Source of the DNA: Xestospongia muta
Lineage: Eukaryota; Porifera; Demospongiae; Haplosclerida; Petrosiidae
Direction: 5' to 3'
Assembly (NCBI GenBank): GCA_963693285.1
Contig: OY848923.1
Coordinates: forward strand, 3,420,038-3,484,037
Length of the DNA stretch: 64,000 nucleotides
Below, one piece after another: positions 12,501 through 23,400 of the stretch. Positions within the stretch are counted from its first letter, which is position 1. The number at the start of each line of letters is the position of its first letter. The translations under genes were made by a program, and so were the position numbers. A model generated the notes under the pieces. That model saw only the letters and a list, made by a program, of their open reading frames with translations. It had not been told where the DNA came from and searched no databases.

Positions 12501-15374
12501 ACACAATATGGTCATGCATGTAAGATGACATGATACATACATATTGTACACAATGTATTTTGCAGTATAATTATATCATGGGATGTCAAACATGCATCTA
12601 GCGGTTTAGCTACTTCCATAAATATATTGTATCCATGGATGACATAGTACACATGTACATATCATTTATCCTGTGGTATATTTACATATACACGATGCCC
12701 CTCAAGGTATATCTACTTTATGGTATATACAAGGATACATTGTATCAATGCAACTAATTATAGTTTCCAACCTGTGACCTGTAGATGTATTGTATAGTAT
12801 TCCAATGTTATGCTAAGTACACAGTTGTACTGTATAGATGTATTGTATAGTAACCATGGTTACCATAATATATATATGGATACAGTGTACATAAATGTGT
12901 ACAAATTGTTAACCTATTGGTACAATGTATAGTATATCATGAATACAAATATATGTACATAGATACAATGTATCCATGCTGCTAAGTGTACTGTTCCACT
13001 GAATGTATATATTATAAAGTAATCCATGGTAAACATGTCAGGTATGTGTTGTAGCACTACTAAACATATCTTGATACATGGATAAAAGGAAAAATCAATG
13101 AAAAGATATGTAAGAGTTTAAAGTGATTTTTACGTGGCATGAAAGCATTTTTCCAGTAATCTACTTATAGTGACCACTATATATACAAAACACAATAACT
13201 AGGATTTTATATGACACATGATCTCATGTTTAGGTTTACTTGATCTTCAAGAGAAGGTACAAGTCTCTACTGACTTCAGTGATAAGTCTATACAATGTGA
13301 CTATTGGAATTACACTAATATATCAGGTTATCTATACCTATCATATGTAATACTTTACTAATGTACTGTTAATGTTGTATAGACTCATTTGAAGGAATGG
13401 TGACAGTAGGAAAGAAGCTCTGTCTCTACAATGCTCATACTGAACATGAGTTAATATTGGAACAATGTGGGTTAAGGCTTGTCATCCCTGAAGAGGTCAT
13501 CACACCAATAGAATCTGTTTATGAAATAGCTGCTCAAGGTTTATGGGGTCCAGGCAAATTTATGTTCCCTGAAGGTAGCACACTTATTAGTGGAGTGTGC
13601 TATATATCAGTATCCAGTTCCTCTGAGCTCAACAAACCAGTTACTGTTGAGTTAATGCATTGTGCTCATATAACTGATGAGAGACAGACACAATATTTAA
13701 GTTTTGTTTCTGCTAAGTCAGGTCCACCCTTCAAATTTGACTACCTACCAGGAGGAGCATTCTCATCTGAGTCTCAATGTGGCACTATATCTCTCAAGCA
13801 GTTCTCATTAATAGCCATTGTATTAGCTATTGGTGGTGCAGCTGCAGTGGGTGGTGTTGTAATTGGTGGTGCTGCATTGGGAGCTGCAGGAGGGGTTGTT
13901 GCTGGAGTAGTTGCTGGTGGGGTCACTGGAGCAATAGGCCTAGCAGCTGCAGCCATAGAACATCATCATGCAAAAGATCATGGTTAGTCTTTGTTGCTTT
14001 TTGAAATGATTAATAATACATTTTGTTTATAGCAAAATATGATAATGTCAAACTTCCTAACTGTTTCTATCAAGCTTATGTCTTTTATCAAAGAATCAGC
14101 TCTAAGAAATGGAATATGAATTTTATTGTTACTCAAGATATCAAGTACTCAAAGGTAATTCTAATATACTATTATATATGTACATAAACTGTTTTAATTC
14201 TATTATAGTCTGTTCAAGAATTTAAATGTATGGATGACTTTGGAAAGAAACGTTCACATTTTAGATTCCGTTTTGCCTCTAAGGCTATTTCATTAGAAGA
14301 ACAAACAGAATTATCTGAGAGTGACATTACTACTGAAACGGTATTAAAACTGTCAGGATTCCCTACAGATGGATTTGTGTCTACAGGTTGGAAAGTTCAA
14401 CCTCTACATATACCTCCTGTGGTAAGAGAATGGTCACATATTTTCTTAAGATGTTTACTTGTCTTTTTTTATTATAGATCAATAGGAGAGATGTTGATGA
14501 CTTCAATCAATCAAAGAGTGACAATCCTCCTTATATCCCAGTATTAATACTTGCTGATCCAGACTCAAATGACTTCAAAGACCAATTACAATATCCTCTA
14601 ACTATTGAAGGGATTGAAGTCACAGATACTACAAGTCAAACACCAGCTAATCATAGTCATCCTATAATTGTTCTGGATGTATCACTTGATGACTCTACAC
14701 AGGGTAAGTGTCAAATTAATTGAACATGTCTGATTGATTTGTTATAGCTATTAATCTTTTCAAATTTATTTTTATCTAGATTCACTTCCTACCCATGCAG
14801 AAGATCTAAGAAGTCCACCATCTGTTACAGGTTAGTATTACATTTAGACAATATGTCCTCACTATATTGCTATTAAAAAGTCTGATCATTTCATAAAAAC
14901 CAGGACTATGTAGTCATCTCATAATTCTCATTATATATAATCTCTGGTGTATTACTAATAACTCTATATTTTGTTTCTTCACTCTAGATGATCCTCTAAA
15001 CTGTGAAATATGTAGAAGGGCATTAGTTCATTGTACCATTATTATTGTTGAGTCAAATATTGACCCCATTGCCCTAGCAAGAAGACTGTATTCAAAAGAA
15101 ATTATTTCTGAGGATATTTATAAAAATGGTTAAAGACAAGAAAACAGGAGATACTAGTACAGAGCGTCTTGACTATATTCTTGATGATCTAAAGGATCAT
15201 GTCAAACACAATGTTAGTGCCTTTATGATTTTTCTGGATATATTGAGAGATGATGGTTTAAATCGACAAGACCTAGCTGACAAAATAATGTCAAAATATA
15301 AAGGTATGATATATATTAAATGTTTTTTTAGTAATTGCTGTTTTGTTTCAGAATTGGCTACATCAAAGGAATGA
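6530..15374 (+). CDS. Gene A: kelch / coiled-coil / Death / ZU5 / CARD protein, with two frame-breaking lesions
   Basis: Exons by splice signs and homology to gene C: 6530-6542, 6668-7204, 7882-8042, 8122-8304, 10039-10195, 10812-11066, 11636-11740, 11913-12089, 12139-12372, 13234-13326, 13383-13982, 14033-14154, 14209-14421, 14478-14703, 14780-14830, 14988-15303, 15352-15374. They would encode about 1154 residues: six kelch blades (GG motifs such as YLWGGG, YYFGGW, IIFGGA), a coiled coil, a Death domain, ZU5 and a Gly/Ala zipper. A UPA-like region and a CARD follow, the CARD unlike the last domain of B and C. Lesions: TAA at 11710-11712 inside a 105-bp exon that could be skipped in frame, and one extra A in the run 15122-15126 that shifts the CARD. 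The exon-1 donor (gttgaa) is weak. Either a recent pseudogene or a gene hit by sequence error. Intracellular signalling adaptor by domain content. Confidence 0.7.
8702..9254. mobile_element. Non-autonomous foldback element (MITE) in an intron of gene A
   Basis: About 553 bp with imperfect inverted ends of about 25 bp: taccatatagccggttattt on the left and the complement of taccgtatagccggtatttt on the right. The matching intron of gene C (around 46,065-46,085) has AT-rich host sequence and lacks the element, so it acts as an empty site. No transposase frame is seen inside. It is moderately GC-richer than its surroundings. Confidence 0.8.
9324..9913. mobile_element. MITE with 62-bp inverted repeats and TA target duplication
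   Basis: About 590 bp. It opens with gtctcgtgagccagaccctt and closes with the near-exact reverse complement; the two arms match for about 62 bp with few changes. Each arm also holds an internal palindrome around agaccctt...aagggtct. TA flanks both ends (9322-9323 and 9914-9915), as expected for Tc1/mariner-like insertion. Gene C has the empty site near 46,130 in its matching intron. No coding frame. Confidence 0.85.
11085..11570. repeat. Degenerate GGAT/TGAA simple repeat in a gene A intron
   Basis: Many imperfect units of atggatgg and aatgaatgg type fill the intron between the two coiled-coil exons. The same intron of gene C (47,620-48,050) has a related repeat, and shorter stretches occur at 11,755-11,830, 36,220-36,300 and 48,255-48,320. 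Not coding. Confidence 0.7.
12580..13050. repeat. Degenerate minisatellite in gene A intron between Death and ZU5 exons
   Basis: Roughly 100-bp units recur, each with gatacaatgtatccatg-like and tgtatagtaaccatggttac-like phrases; both phrases are near-palindromic. The matching intron of gene C (49,080-49,600) carries the same repeat with clearer units. Not coding. Confidence 0.65.
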
Positions 15375-16400
15375 ACAAAAGAAAGAGTTCACAACTTTGC
15401 AACATACTAGCAACTAAGCCTTATGCACAGTTTACACATTATATTAAGAACGTAATGTTATGTTAAGTTTAGTGTTATTGTTTTGATCTTGAATTCTTAT
15501 TATGTTGTGATTGTGATATGTTGAGTTTACAAAATCACATAAATTTTAATATTATTATTCATATGATTGATTTTGTGATTGTTCTAACTCATTGATGTTG
15601 ATTTGAATATTCACTATTTAACACAACTATCACAAGATTTCACATTGCAAGTAGTATGTAGTACATCAATGTGATTTATATTCTAGCATTATTTCATAAT
15701 TAATGAAAACATATAACGATTAATGCATCAATTATTGTGTTAGTTTTAATGAATTATACACTGGTGCAATATATTGTAATAATACTACATACACATTGTA
15801 AATTCAAGGGCACTACTTCTACAAAAACAGAAAGAATTATTTTCCTTGCCCAAGTTCATTGAGAGGAAAAATTCCAGTATATAGACAGAGACTACATGCA
15901 TACTAGATCTTTTAATGTCCAAAGACATAATAAAAAATAATATTTTAGTACCAAGAAATTGAACATTTATAACAGGTTGTTGAGAAATAGTTAACACTAA
16001 TTGAATATCATGAAATGTGTAGCCTGCAAAAGATTTAGTATGTACCTTTCATAATATAAACTGGTTACGAGTAAGCTTGAGGTAAAGGACATACTATCCG
16101 CTATTGTAGCTATATCATATACAATATGGCAATATGGCCTCGATATTAGGAATTAATTGAATTGTTTGTCTATCTTTCCTAACTTAGCTGGATGCATGCA
16201 GGACAGTATAGAACATACTAACTATTACAATGTTGTTAATGGTATGTAGTCCTGCTACACAAATATAAAGATTTGGAACTAAAGAAATAAAATACTTTAA
16301 TGAGTAAATATACCAAATGGCAGTATTGCCATGTAGGGATGGCATGATATGTGATTTTCTTACTATTATTTTACCTTTTATGTAATTATAAGTACAAAAG
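15375..16400. other. Intergenic, nothing recognised
   Basis: AT-rich spacer between gene A and the deleted paralogue scrap. I see no exon-like frame. Confidence 0.4.
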
Positions 16401-16560
16401 TAGAAGTCTTTTAAAGAATAATTTTACATAGAAGAGTATGCTTTCACATGAGGTATCTGCTTTTACAAATCTTATTTCAAGTGCTTTTAACAACAAAAGT
16501 AGTGGTTTACATAGGTCTTCGAAGATCCTCTGTAAGAGACAATGTTTTTATGAGCTATAA
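16400..16560. repeat. Dispersed repeat fragment shared with gene B intron
   Basis: The segment around cttttacaaatcttatttcaag and the following bases matches 34,925-35,040 in an intron of gene B, and more weakly the inner repeat of the element at 36,484-37,654. It appears to be a fragment of the same repeat group. The open frames here are not conserved as protein. Confidence 0.5.
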
Positions 16561-16670
16561 TCATGTAGTGATATTGAGCTTGTGTTCTTTATCAGTAACC
16601 TTTTTTTTGTTTCTAAAGGATATCAGATTTGTATGTACTACTTTACTAATGTACTATTAATGTTGGACAG

Positions 16671-17002
16671 ACTCATTTCAAGGAATAGTGACAGTAGGAA
16701 AGAAGCTCTGTCTCTACAATGCTCATACTGAACATGAGTTAATGTTGGAATTATGAAGTCTTGACAAAATCACTGATGGTCTTTTCTCTGAGAGGCTAAT
16801 AGGACAAACTGTACTGCAGTCAATGACTATAGAAACTGGATCTAAATATCAGAAAGCTAGAAAGGTAGTCCATGAGCTGTATAATCAATTGCAAGCTCAT
16901 AGAGATCCAGAATAATATCTTACTAAGATTTGTGATATACTCTTAAAACAAGATGACCAAAGACTAAAAGATATTGCTAACAAAATTCTCGACAAGTTAT
17001 AA
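16671..17002 (+). pseudogene. Internally deleted paralogue: start of ZU5 exon fused to last CARD-like exon
   Basis: From 16671 the sequence matches the first about 80 bp of the ZU5 exon of genes A-C, including its acceptor and the preceding intron end. At about 16750 it jumps directly into the middle of the last exon of a gene C-like copy and runs to the same stop at 17000-17002. All exons in between are missing. A stop also arises within the CARD-like part (gaataatatc for gagcaatatc, near 16912). The frame is broken at the junction. It is a dead remnant left by deletion. Its last bases enter the perfectly duplicated block. Confidence 0.8.
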
Positions 17003-19409
17003 TGTGTTTTTAATTTGTAGTAGAGCTTCATTAATACTATAATTGTTTTAACTTTTAATGTCTACTAATTAATCCCCTTTTTTTTCTAATCTTCAAATTT
17101 ATATGACAAAAAACGTGGCTTATTTTAATGTTTAAGCAAAGAACCATAATGCGTTGAATAATGTATTGTTGTTTTATTATATACACTCACAATACAGAAT
17201 GTTAATTGTACTTCCTTATAAATGTTACAATGCTTTTCTTGGTGTGTTCCCTTTTACAAAAATTTGATATTAAAACATTAAACAAGGAGCATTCCATTAT
17301 ATATACATATATGCTTGGGTACACAAACATGATTGCTGTTCCATTTAACATTGCTATGTGTTGAGTATATTGTTTTTAAAAATTGTGACAATATCAAAAC
17401 TTAATGAGAAAACATTCTACAGATTGTACTTCATCCATTTTTTCATTAATCAACCAGTTCATGTGTGTCCATGTACAATTACATTCTATTTACAATTGCA
17501 ATACTTATATAAACTAAAAACCCAAAGTTCATGCAAGTAATGACAAACACTACAACCACACTATATATGACTAAAGTGTCCTACTTATTAAAAGGATCAG
17601 TAAGTATAAGATCAGTGATAAGCTGCTTGGGATAAATTTGAGGTAATATGCTAATGTAACAATACTGTATTGTAGTAGATATCTTACAGATACTTAACTA
17701 TATATGATATCATAACAAATTAAAATAAACTATTATTGTAAACTATTGATATTAGTAGTGGTTCATTAAAGTTAATGTATTGTTAATATAATAATTTATT
17801 ACTAACATTGTTAAAGGGTATTTTATAACACAAAGTAATTGTTACCATTGTGTACATGATGAGTTATCATTTGATAAATTTGATTATTGTAGTTCATTTA
17901 TATAATTATAATTATACTATAAATAGTATCTCTATCAATAGTTTATTACATCAGCACTTCCTCTGTCAAAGATGAAGTTAGTGAAGATATTGTGTTGTAT
18001 CTTACTACCAGTACAACTAGGAATGGACAACTACATACTAACAGACCTATTAATGGAAAGTATAGTTGTTGTTGGAGGAACAATTAATATATTATAGCAG
18101 AGAGAATTACAATGACTTGAGATATTATTAAAAGAATTTTTTATATATTTTTATAGTACACAAGATTCAAACCTGATGGGTTTTCTTCACTCATTAATAT
18201 ATTAATCATAATGATAGGTAGTATTAGCATAACAGACAGTACTTCCATTGTTCTATTCATTTGTTTCTTTTTATCTCCTATTGTCCTACATTATGATTGA
18301 TTAGTATTCCTATTTGCAGCCTCTATAATAGATACATCTCTCATCCTCCTATTTTGTACTATATTGTGACAAATTCATTGGCTAATTAATAAAAATGCTA
18401 ATACAAGTGTTATTATTACTGAAGTACCTCATATGTAACATACAGTCTGTCATCTATTAGTATTTACTGTTCCTGAGATCCTATTAGTGGCTACATATAA
18501 AACATGAAAGTGCAATTACTGATTTGAATTATACCTTACATAATGTTTGACATCATTTTGATAAGTTAAATGATGAAATAGGAAGATAATGAAAAGTCTC
18601 TCCACCTTCAACACAATGATATTAAATAACTATATATCTAGTGATCTGTTCATTTATATCTAATTATGTACCATAGAAATGAATAATGTGTCATTTCATA
18701 TATATTACTAGTAATACTATATTGCTATTAACTAATGATAGGATAGCTGAAAATGACAACATTTGTACTAGTATTGCTAGCAGTTGTATGCACCAGTACT
18801 ATATATGTTCTTACTACTATTTCAGTGATTGTATTGTACTATCACTGGTACAGTAGTTAACATAATATCTAGTGAAAAACACATTTCACAAATATTTATA
18901 CATTTTCAAATAGTCTTAAATCTTCCTTTGATAAAGTAAATTTATATGTGTACATGTAGTAACCCTTCCTGAATAGTAAACACATTAATTTTATTTATGA
19001 TCATTGTAAATATGACATATTCACTTATAGCATACATATATAAATTGTAATAAAGGTCACTAGGCAATATAAGTATTGTTATTAACACAAACAAAGTTTT
19101 TGTTTTCATTACCTAAATTATCAAGTCAATGGTATGAGTTTGAATGACACTTATCATTTGATTCATATTAACATGTTTTTTGGAGTCATTGACAAAATCA
19201 AACATACAATTGACAATTCAAAGTATTTTGTTCTTAATTTTCTGGTATTGTATATAACTATCTCAATTATTTGCAATAGGACTTACGTTTGAAAATTACT
19301 TTATTTCGTTTTCTTCATATTTTTCAAACAAAATCTAATTTCCTTAAAACGTTATACTATTTATTTCATTCAATAAAGTTAAGAAGCAATATAGTAGTTT
19401 ATTATCATC
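17003..19409. other. Intergenic between convergent genes; two tiny signal-peptide-like ORFs
   Basis: Mostly AT-rich with no clear gene. Two short plus-strand frames start with hydrophobic leaders: 17,972-18,097 (41 residues, starts MKLVKILCCILLPVQL) and 18,753-18,860 (35 residues, starts MTTFVLVLLAVVCTS). They might be orphaned first exons of lost secreted-protein genes or chance frames. The same sequence recurs at 51,995-54,401. Confidence 0.35.
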
Positions 19410-19892
19410 TTAATTTATTGTCTCATAAATTGTAGGATTAATAAGTTGTGATTGATGTTCTACTGTACTATATGTTACATTCTCTGACATATCAATTGAT
19501 GACTGATGATCTGGTCCTTTAATTATGCTATAGTAGTCATTTTTTTCTAAAATCTTTTTCATCTCCAGACTAGTCTCAGCTCTAATCTCTTTAGTAACTG
19601 ATGCTAGTAGGACACACACACACAGTTATAACAGTACAACTCATTACTATATAGTACTCACCTTTATATATCAAGATTATTACAATCACTAATATAACAA
19701 TTGTTATTATTATTAGTAAGATAATAATGCTAATAATAATACCAGAAATAACTCCATCATGTACTAGATATAAGAGAGATATTAAACAACAGTAATAATA
19801 TAACTAACCATTACTAGATCTATCTGTAGTACGTCTTGTTACAGTAGGTGTAGTAAGGAATGAAGGCACTACTGTGGTTATAGATATGGGTC
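19410..19892 (-). CDS. Extra set of stalk / membrane / YxxI-V tail exons (copy 1)
   Basis: Three exons repeat the 3' end of the receptor gene upstream of it on this strand: Thr-rich stalk 19809-19892, membrane helix 19662-19763 (GIIISIIILLIIITIVIL type) and tail 19410-19603, all in phase 1 with GT-AG sites. The tail carries three tyrosine motifs: YSII, YSTV and YETI; the last two are 11 residues apart. AATAAA on this strand lies at 19398-19403, just after the stop. With no ectodomain exon of its own nearby, it is either an alternative 3' end that the receptor can splice into (phases allow this) or the remnant of a duplicated gene. Confidence 0.65.
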
Positions 19893-20466
19893 CTATAATC
19901 AAAATATTAGGCAGATGGTATAACACTCTATATATACAGGTATGTAAGGATGTCCACTGACATATATATAGTATAAAACATAAAACACTCATTAAAAATG
20001 ATCCCTGTTTGTTTATACATTGTGTCTATATGACCATAAATCTTTGTCAAATATCATATTGACAACATGATTACTAGTTATAGTTGTAATAGGGAGTATA
20101 TCGTATGTCATTATAGTGGCAACTATATATAGAACCACTTAGAGTTTTAAATTATTTGCCCAAATAAAATAGTAATACTGATATCATGTAAGAGATAAAC
20201 TGATAACAAATTTTAAAATTTAAAATTTTCATATTAACATGTTTTTGTTATGAAATCATTGACAAAATCAAACACACAATTAACAAATCAGAGATTGTTC
20301 TTAAATTTAACCATCTCAATTATTTACAAATAGTAATTGTGGTTTGAAAACGTTTAAATTCTTATTTAATTTTCTTCATATTTTTCAAACAAAATCTAAC
20401 TTCCTAAAACATTAACTAATTATTATATTCAATAAAATTAACAAACAATAGTAGTTTATTATCATC

Positions 20467-23400
20467 TTAATTTATTGTCTCATAAATTGGAGGATTAATA
20501 AAATGTGGATGTTGTTCCACTGTACTATATGCTACATTCTCTGACATTTCAATTGATGACTGATGATCTGGTTCTTTAATTTTATTATAGGCTTCATTTT
20601 GTTCTGAGAAGGTCTTTTTCATCTCTGAACCAGTCTCACCTCCACTCTGTTTAGTAATGGATGCTATGTAGGACATACACACACAGTGGTAATAGTACAA
20701 CTCATTACTATGTAGTACTCACCTTTATAAATCAAGATTATTACAATAATTAATATAACAATTGTTATTAGTATGAGTAAGATAATAATGCTAATAATAA
20801 TACCAGCAATAACTCCATTATGTACTAGATATAAAAGAGATATTGAACAACAGTAGTAATATAACTAACCACTACTAGGTCTACCTGTAGGAGGACTTGT
20901 TACAGTATGTGCAGCAAGGACCGAAAGTACTTCTGTGGTAGTAGGTGTGGGTCCTATGATCAAAATATTAGGCAAACAGTATAACAACACTGTATATACA
21001 GGCATGTAGGGATGACCATTGACATGTGTGTAGTATAAAACATTAAAATATCTCACCAAAACTGATAACTATTGGCATTGTTACTTTCTATATGACCTTA
21101 TTGTTGTCATCTTAACAACTTCATTACTAGTTATACTTGTAATAGGGAGTGTATTGTATGTCATGATGGTTGCAACTACGGAAAAACTTAATGAAACTAA
21201 AATTAAAATATGCTGAAAGATTTGTACTACTTGTCAAAGGATATAGATTTTTAATTCTTTGTCTAAATAAAATAGTAATACTGATATAATGCATGAAATA
21301 AACTGATAACAAATTTTGACTAGAGTAAATTTAATTACACAAGATATGATCTTAAATGCAAAAATTAGAAAAATAACTTTGAGATTATTATTGAAAAATT
21401 ATCCTGGAATTCTTTGGAAGATATTGACTTCATAGTGAAATACTGACTAGAGTTGAAAATTAAAATTGTATAAATTAACAACAGTATATATCTATTGAAG
21501 AATAATATTGGTAGGAATGTGCATTGTTGAATATAGCAATGTTTTACCACATATTTTCTGATTTGGTCTTCTTACCAAGTGTGTCAGTTAAAGTTGGTGA
21601 AGTAGTAGGAGAGGAAGAAGAAGCAGGATGACAACCAATATCAACTACATCATTACAACAATCATTCAAAGAGTGACAAGACTGATCGCAATAGCATCCA
21701 TTATTGCTACAATCTTGTGAGAGGGACCTCCTACAACATCCAGAATAGCTGAGATTAAGTGCCAAACATGAGCCTAAAATTAGCATAAAATGAAAAAGGC
21801 ATTATTTTATCTATCATCCTCATCTGCCTCCAGTAACAATTGGTGTAGATGTAAGTATAGAACACTTGAAGTAAATAAAAAAATTGCTAGAAGATGTGTC
21901 CTACTTGTTAAGTTGAACAGACTTTTAGTTTATATGAAATTGGTATTATAAATGATAATTATTAAACTGATCACAAACATTACATCACCGCTAGCTACAT
22001 ATATTATTACTTTACACAAAAAACTGTTAGAAAGAAACCTTTATAATTGTTGCAATAAAAATAAATTTTGATCACAATTAGCATGAAACGAACATTAGAG
22101 ATATGATTCTGATATTATGTAAAATGTATGCACAAAAGCAAATAAAAATAGGAAATAGATTGTTTCATAAGAACTCCATACATCAGTAATTTTGTAAGTT
22201 TAAGTTTACTTTCATATCGGAGTTGGTTGGAATGTACATTACTGAATATGGCTTATTTTGCACACATTTTAGCAAAGAGTACATTATTGGATATAACACT
22301 GTTTTGCCATGCACATTTATAATATGAAATGTGGAACTTCTGATTTTGTCTTACCAAGTCTATCAGTTGGAGTAAGAGAAACTGTAGGAGAGGAAGAGGA
22401 AGCAGGATGACAACCAATAGCAGTTACATCATTACAACAATTGTTCAAAGAATGACAGTTTTGATCACAATAGCATCCTTTATTGTTACAATTTAGTGAT
22501 AGGGATCTTACACAACATCCAGAATAGCTGAGATTAAGTTCCAAACATGAGCCTAAAATTAACATATCATGAAGAAGTTACAATTTTTATTTATAGAACT
22601 CATTTACCTCCAGTAACAATTAGTGTAGGTGTAACTATAGAAACACTTGAAGAAGATAAAAAACTTGCTGGAAGATGTGTACTACTTGTTAAAGAATATG
22701 TAATTTTAGATTCTGTGTCCATATAAAATTGTAAAAAAATTGATAATTGTTGTATTATCATGTAAAGAAAAAATGATTACAAACATCACATCAGTTATAC
22801 ATACGCTGCCACTGAACAGTAACCTTTATGTTTGTCAAAAAGCTTTTTTATAATTTTACTGGACTAAAATGTGACTACCACAATAAAGATGTGAGCTTAA
22901 GAGTAAACGTGAGAGAAGATTTGAGACGACATGCAGTGCTTAAGCAAATAAAACAATATTATTAATGAAAAGTTGTCCTAAAATTGTTTTGGAAGATACT
23001 AACTACACACTGAATCACTGACTAAAGCTACGATTGTACGACTAGCAGGAGTACCTGTGGACAAGTATAGTTATAGAATGCTAGAAATATATATAGAGAA
23101 GTGAGTTAGGGAAAATTTGTGAGCAATATTTGTCACACCCATTGTCGCAGAGCTTGAATTTATGGTTGATTCATTGTTCTTGTATGTTAAAAGTAGTTAA
23201 AAGATGTCATGGTTTTAATTTATTCTAAAGTCCAAGAAATATAAATTGCAAAAGTGAACATAATTATATATAATATATAGATACCAAAAACATACATTCT
23301 CCAAACAATTATAGGTCAGCTAGCATGTGTAATTTTTAATAAATTTGATTTCATAAGAATTCCAGATCCTAAATCAGATGCTGGATGGAGTCCTGATCCA

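Noticed and set aside
13774..13956. Minus-strand open frame rich in Ala, Pro and Thr
   Set aside because: It is the antisense shadow of the Gly/Ala zipper exon of gene A.
15785..15997. 70-residue minus-strand frame in the spacer after gene A
   Set aside because: No motif, no splice context and no counterpart near the paralogues.
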